The translations under genes were made by a program, and so were the position numbers. The notes beneath the pieces were generated by a model. The model ran no database searches. It had not been told where the DNA came from and saw nothing but the letters and a program-made list of their open reading frames with translations. Shown here one piece after another: positions 39,501 through 46,854 of a stretch of DNA of 64,000 bases; position 1 is the first letter of the stretch, and each line of letters starts with the position of its first letter. The stretch is from Lepisosteus oculatus. Its lineage: Eukaryota; Chordata; Actinopteri; Semionotiformes; Lepisosteidae. The DNA lies in contig NC_090704.1 of assembly GCF_040954835.1 (NCBI RefSeq), positions 13,537,501 to 13,601,500 of the forward strand. The letters are read 5' to 3'.

Positions 39501-42500
39501 CATGTGAGAACATTATACTTTCAATATAATGTAATATATATATTATTTTTTGTGTTTGAGTGATACATATTTCAAGCTACAAAGACTTCTCCAGTAATGT
39601 GTAAAATAAAGTTTACATAAAGTAAAATTATGTAAATAACATGTACAGTATCTAACAGGGTGTAAGATTTTGATAAGTAACAAAACCATGCTATAGCTTC
39701 AGCATTTAGCTGTGTTGAGGGTGAAATGAAATGATCACACTCTGTAGCCTCACTATAAAATAACTGACAAGTTGAGAAACACCTTTAAATATTTTATTTA
39801 CACATTTGATTATTGTTTGTTCCATTTAAGACTACTTACCGGACTACGTCTCTGTGACCAGCAAAAAGGAAGAGAGAAGAGACACCTGGTCAGAAAGTGA
39901 CAAATCAGTAAACAGAAAATTCACCACTTCTACTGTATGTGTCACAGATTTTCCCTCCATAATACTACAAGAACAAAATATTTCTATGGACAAAAGCAAC
40001 TAATGATGATTATCTTACAAGATGAATGCCAGTCACATGAAAATTCCAGATCCTCATGAAAATGTGCCTTTAATTAAACAAATGTTGAACATTCCATTCC
40101 TCTTACTGTGCATGTATAACAAACATTACAAAACAGGTTTTATTTTATAATGATACTATATATATATAAATCTTACAGATTTACTAAGAAGCCTCTATGT
40201 TTTTTTTTCTAGAAAATTAACACATTAGCAAAACTTGAAAATAAATAATGATAAAAAATACAATTTTTTCTTGAATTTAGGCTATAACTATCTGAACCCA
40301 TGTTCTTCCTAATTCATATCAGTGAGCTAGATTCTGGTGAAGTTAGTAAACTTGGTCAATTTTGCAGACAGGAATAGCAAAAAAAGTAGAAGTTCAAAAA
40401 TATTTAACAAAATTCAAGACGGAGCAAACACCTTACAGATGATATTAAATGATGTATTTAACATTTAATATTAACACGTGCAGAATATTACCACTCAGGC
40501 AGCAAAAACATTAAGTACAGATACAAGATGATAATATGCATAGCTAGAATGTGAAATGTTTGAGGTGACATAGAAAAAGAACTTAGGTGCTTATGTTGAA
40601 TATCATTTATATCTTCTAGACCAAGTAGGGAAGCAGTTAAATGCAAACAATGTTAGAATATATAGCAATAAGCCTAGAATTAAATCAAGGGATGTTATGT
40701 TAAAATTGTACAACTCTGTAGTAAGACTTTAATTTTGAATTTTATGTACAATTTGGTCACCATATTACAAAAAAAATAGCTGCTTAAAATTAATTAGTTT
40801 CTCAATCACAATTGCTGCTCTGGAACCAGTCTAGAGAAAAGCTTCCAGATACAACCCAGGGCTTCAGTGAATGTCCTACACATGCATTGGAGCTTTTTTA
40901 GTCTTGAACACAGAAGACTATATGGACCTGATAGATGAACCATAAAACAGAGTACCCTGTGGAAGAGCATTTAGAACTGAGATCAGGCAGCATTTCTACA
41001 CAGAGGATTGTCAATTATGTTGAAGCAGACAGCCTGGTGTTTTTCAAGAAACAGGTGCAGGCCATCTTTAAATCTAACCAAATAGGCTAGATTGGCTGTT
41101 GTAAAACAGTTCTTATGCTTTGAAAAAGATTATGACAATGTAATGTAATAGGTTGACCTTATGTCTTATGCCAAGTCTGTATTATGGGTCTGTCCCAGGT
41201 GTTCTGACTTTTTAAAGGGGAGCTGTTTATCTTATTCTTCTAAAGAGAAAATTTAGCATTCCAGGCCAGAAATCGAAAAGGTGTAATGAGAAGGCAAAAC
41301 CTTCACTTGGTATATAGTTCTTGTATTAACTAGAAGACAAGTGTTGACATTAACTAGATTAACTAGAAGACAAGTGTTGACAGCTTTGCAATTTTAAAAT
41401 ACTTTGTGTTTTTAGCCCCATTAAATGCAATAAAAAGAACCAGAAAGAAAATGATGCTGTTATTTAACTAAATGGTTTTATTGTTTAAATAAAGCTTAAA
41501 TCCAGTTATTCGGATTATTGGTCATTAAAAGCGTCATGCAATTGAAGTGAATTAGACATCAAAGTACTCTCTTCTTAATTTCGATTTTATACTTTGTAAA
41601 TGGTAATGCAGTCTAGTAGATGTTCTAAGAAATGTCTGTTCTGGTGTTTGTAAAGCAAGATAAGACTTGTCAGGGAATCAATAAGATACTACTTTAATTT
41701 AAAACTAGACAGATTAAAATTAACAGGTCCAAAACATAAATGTAATTAAAACTGAGTCTGTTCAGCCCACATAGGAACAACAATCTGTCCAGTAAACATC
41801 AGTGTAAAGTCCAGAAGTCTTAGTAAATGATCAAGCAAGACTATAGATTTCAAGAAGAACGTTTACATAGAGAAATTAAACTCAAGATGTAAGAAAAATA
41901 AATAATTAAAATATTTTTGTTCTATGACACTATATACCAAGGACATGCAATCATGGTTATGGAAAGCTACAGTATGTGCAAGTATTCAGCTCTGGGCTTT
42001 TAACAATTTCAATTGGCTAAATATGAGCTAAATTGCAGCAGTTAAACAGCTTCTATAAGATCTTCAGTTGCTGGTGCTTTAAAGTGAGCTTTAATGTGAG
42101 CTAAAAAACCTTCTGACACACATGCTTTCCAGAACCAGGATTGGGGACCTCTGCTATAGACAGAGTTACCGTAAATAAGATTCAAGATCAATAGTTGCTT
42201 TGAGGATTTCATTAACAGTCTAATAGCAAGTGTCTATAGTAATTAAAGTACAAGTTGTAAGCAATGTTTTTGGATTCTGTTACACCACACAAGATTTTAT
42301 GTATTATGTATCCATCACAACCACACAGCTTGCAGTTTTCATACTGTATCAACCCAAACACTGTTTTGTGGCAGTCATAGTTTTTTAATCCTTTGAATAA
42401 AAAGGTTTGTTCTAAGGCAAGTTTGAAAACTCATTTTATTTGTTTTTAATTGTGTAAGTGACTGAAATCTACATATTTCTATTATTTTTTTGCTACCTAT

Positions 42501-45500
42501 TATTCTATTATTTTTTTAATTCGTAGGGCTTGAGCCTGTAATATCATCATAAACTGTTTTCAAAAACGTTTCAGAAAAAAGATAATGGATTTCATTGTTT
42601 TACAATGGTTAAACACAGATCATCAGGGGCTGACTAGGATGAGATGCAAAAAAAATACAGTGGTACTGTGGATTTTATTTTTCTGTAGGCACCAGTGGGA
42701 AGAGGTTACATGCACACATGCAGTCATCTTACATGCATGGAAACCGTTCAGATCATTTAATTTGAACAGTGGAAGATTAAATACAAGCTTACCGGACTTC
42801 TCCTCTATAGAAGCCAAAGTTGAGAGAGAGAGTAAATAGCAAATCCTATGTTAGGTTAAATTACAAGACTACAATATTAACATTGTATGAAAAAATGGAA
42901 ACCATGCTGGCATAGATTTTTTAAAAGGCTCATGAGCTTTGCAGAGCACCTCAAGATATATAATATGGGCCCTCAATTCTGGAACCTCAATTCTGTGTGT
43001 CTGCTTGATCTGATTAATTACAGGTCTTTCTTTTCTTAATTTAAAAATTAAATGTTGCCTGGATCTGAAGCACCTGAAAATTTAAACCGGCCATTGCAGA
43101 CCCCCAATGTGAAACAGAAATGTCTAAAAACAGAGTTTAGATCAGAGATTAAAAATAATTTCAAAATGATCAGAATAGATGAAGAGTAAATGAAGCAATG
43201 CATGATAATCAAGTATGGATGTATTGTAGATGAACAGTATACATTATATTCAATAAGGCATAAACAATGAAGAAGAGGACATTTAAATATATTTTTTTAT
43301 TCCCATCTCTGCACATACCTAAACATAACCTACATATGCATTTTTATTTTGAGTCAAAATACAAAAAAGTTTCAACTTTTATTTACAGTACATTTCTCCA
43401 TTACTGGAGACCAACAGCACTTGTTATAAATCAATACTTTACAATGTATGGCAATTTCTTTAGAAACAGACACCAACACAGCTAAAATATTGAATGAATT
43501 TTTCTACATTTCGGTTTTGTATTTTCTGAAGTAATTTAACAAACTATTCAACTCCAAGTGAAGCAGAGATGGAGTGTGGGAAGCCCTATTGTTCTGTAGT
43601 TTAGAACCCTGTTAACCTTTGCTCCAGCTTCCATTCTTCCAAATACATTTCATGGTCAATCTGTAGCTATGGTTACCACTTGGCAAAGACATGTTGCTGT
43701 GGCAACATTTGCCATGGAGAAGAAAGAAATGCTACTAATGTATAATTCATACAGAAATGTCATAGGTTACAAATGACAGTTAGACATTTCTTTATTTAAT
43801 GCAAACAACAATTGGAAAAAATCTCTGGACACAAATATTTGTTTTCATTGATGTTTTCTGGAGTTATTTATGCCAGTGCTTCAAAACCCTTTGTGTTTTG
43901 TTCCTTAGTGTTTTCATTTCTTTGAACTAGCTCAGAACACATTGTATTTATTTAATTTTAATTACCCGAACAGCAATGAAAGCACACCCCCTTATTCTTC
44001 AACACCACATATTTGCTTTCAACAACACTGAGGATTTGGGAAATTAATCAGTCCAGGGGGAAGGACACTATCTGAATCTAAATAAATTTTAAAAGCTTCC
44101 TGTTTTAGATTACTTAAATCATTAATGCATCTTATTGCCTACTTACTAAGGTAACAGCTGGACATTCATATGGAAACACTTTCTAAATCTGTCCATGCAT
44201 TTCAGAGCAAACGTCTGAAAAGAAAATGGTTTCCTTGTTAGGCCACAAAATTACATTTTGAAATAGAGGTGATCCGTTTCAATCTTCAACAGCTACTGTA
44301 TATGGAGGACTCCTATCATGCGGACACATAAATGAACCAGATGGTTGCTTAATTGCATGGGATTTCCTTTGTTAATAAATTAACCGTTAACAAGAGCCTG
44401 CTTAAACCAGTGCATTATAGAATTTGATTATTTCCTTACAACATGCCATTATGGCATTGTCAGAAAACTGAAACAGAATTTATGTCTACACCAATAGTAG
44501 GCTAATTATACTACTATCACACAGAAAATGTTATACAAAATCCTGCCAAAAATCAAGGATTAATTCTATCAGTGCTACTTCGCATTTGTCTATGCATTGA
44601 GCAGAAAGTACCTGCACTGTGATTCCAGCTGAAATGTCAACATCTTACACTTATACTTGCATGACTGCTGTGTCATGTATTGACATTCACAACGACAGTG
44701 CATGTATTTGACAATGCTTACGCTGATGTGTGTTTTCTTGTAAGAATCTAGTGTGCCGCAGGCATGATGCTCTGTACAGTAAAGCTTTTCTTGATAAAAG
44801 CAAGTGACATATGGATGAGTTTTCATCTGTGCACGTGGGAGGAAGTCTAGCTTTTTCTTAATTGATTTAAGAGTAACAGTGACCATGTCTACAAAAAGTG
44901 TGGCTTCTGCTGCATTTCATTTTCTTTTTCATTTGTGGATGATCTTATAAAATCAGCACACAAACAAAGCAACATGAATCACTCAGAACCACATGAACAG
45001 ATGCATCAAGTCAATTATTATATATATAATTATTATTATAATAAATATAATGGATGTTTCAGTTTTTTGTCAGTTTTGACTTTAAGTAATAAATCAAAGG
45101 CAATCAAAATAAAACTGAAAGCCTGTGTGTCACTTTAATGAAGGAGCATGATATGAGTCTGTCTCTGCTCATTTGAAAGTCTCAAAATGTGTTTGTCAAG
45201 AATGAAGTAAAAAACTCGTAGTTACAAGCAAAAAGAAACTATCTGCCAGATGGGATGACTGTTTATAATACCATGAATATACAATACATGAAGTGACAGT
45301 ACCAACATTATTAAAACATCTAAAATTAACCTTGTCTGTGGTTTTCAATATCATTTGTGTTTATATGTGTTGTTTTATATCACATTTTCAATGTGTTAAT
45401 TTAAGTCTGACCAGTTTGAGATGTCTGTGTTTTCTGTACCCAAAAGGCTGTAAATCTGCAGCTGTAGTTCACAGAGCTTTACTGTGAATTGCTTAGTTTC

Positions 45501-46815
45501 CAGATTTCTCAAATTTCAGACCTCTGCAAGGGAATAATATTTAACACTCTTCTTCCATTCCTTTGTGCCTAATAGCAGATTCCAAAACTCCTGCTTCAAT
45601 GGATTCTGTTAACAAAACCCATTAATTAAGAGAAGACCACAATGAATGGCAAGAGACGAAACTCAGACTTAAAATTACCTGAATGTTGCCCATAGCTTTC
45701 AGGTAAATTGTGACAAAAGTTGAATTAAAAATATGAAATGATTGTATATTTATAGAAAATGAAGAAACTCACCACCGGAGAGGGAGACAGGGCTATGTTG
45801 CCTATGGATGCTTTTAGTTCATCTACTGAAGCTGCGGTATTGTTTAAGGTGTCTTTAGCTTGCAAAGGTTTGATCTTAATCTTAAACTTTTTCCTGTGAT
45901 CTTCCTCCTCTTCTGACTCACTGGAGGAGAAGAAGTGTTTCCCTTTGGTGGTGGGTGAATCTTAGTTAAGGAAATAGCAAAACAAAATCCAAAAATAAAT
46001 ATAGAGTCTAGTCCTATAAAATACAGACTGAATTGGAAAGCTAGAGTTTCTGCAGCAGAGTTCTCCTCTATATACTATATACCAAATCCACTACTTTATA
46101 TTCCCTATAAAACGAACCTACTGTATATATAACATTTTTTACCATATTTATAGATAACCGTATGTAACTATGACATCTTCTGTGACAAATTTGCAAACCA
46201 TAACTTAAGCAATAACCTAGTACTGAATATTCAAGTAGGCTAGTTCTGGTGAAAGCATTTGCACAGCTTGTATTCAGACTCAAGTATTTGTTTTTTTGAA
46301 GAATCAAGTCTGATCTTATCCAGATCTTACCCTCCTACTGCAGCCCACACTACTCTTTGGGACACTGTAATAAATTGGCACCTCCAAATGCCATCAACCT
46401 GCCAACTGGCTTCACCCACGGAATTTGACCAGTAGTGCTTCTCTTCTGTATGTCCTCCATGGATAAGAGGCACTGAGAAGTATAACTTCTACCTCCAACC
46501 TACCTCCCCCTAGTCCCCACATTTTAAGTTACTGCCTCTCAGAGTCCTTCACAGTCTTGTAAAAGATAAAATGATAAACTAAAAACAAAACACATCTTTT
46601 CCAGATAATGCACTCTAGTGATCTTTGAAGGTGGCAACATTAAGGATATTTCCTGCATCCTCCTCTGGTCTAATACTGTATCCCTCATCATCAACTTCAG
46701 GGGAATTCTGAAATGAAATAACATTTAAGGAATAGAGAGAGTAAACCGCTACATCTTTTCAGAAAGAACAGGTTTGTATAGCCTGCAAAATATAACAACA
46801 ACAAGAACAACAACA

Positions 46816-46854
<39 letters not shown>

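Noticed and set aside
45955-45962. Conventional AG acceptor eight bases before the chosen AC acceptor of the SGIP1 exon
   Set aside because: It would keep the frame, but no GT donor with the right phase follows the previous exon, whereas AT donor, branch motif and AC acceptor all fit the U12 consensus and the conserved protein.
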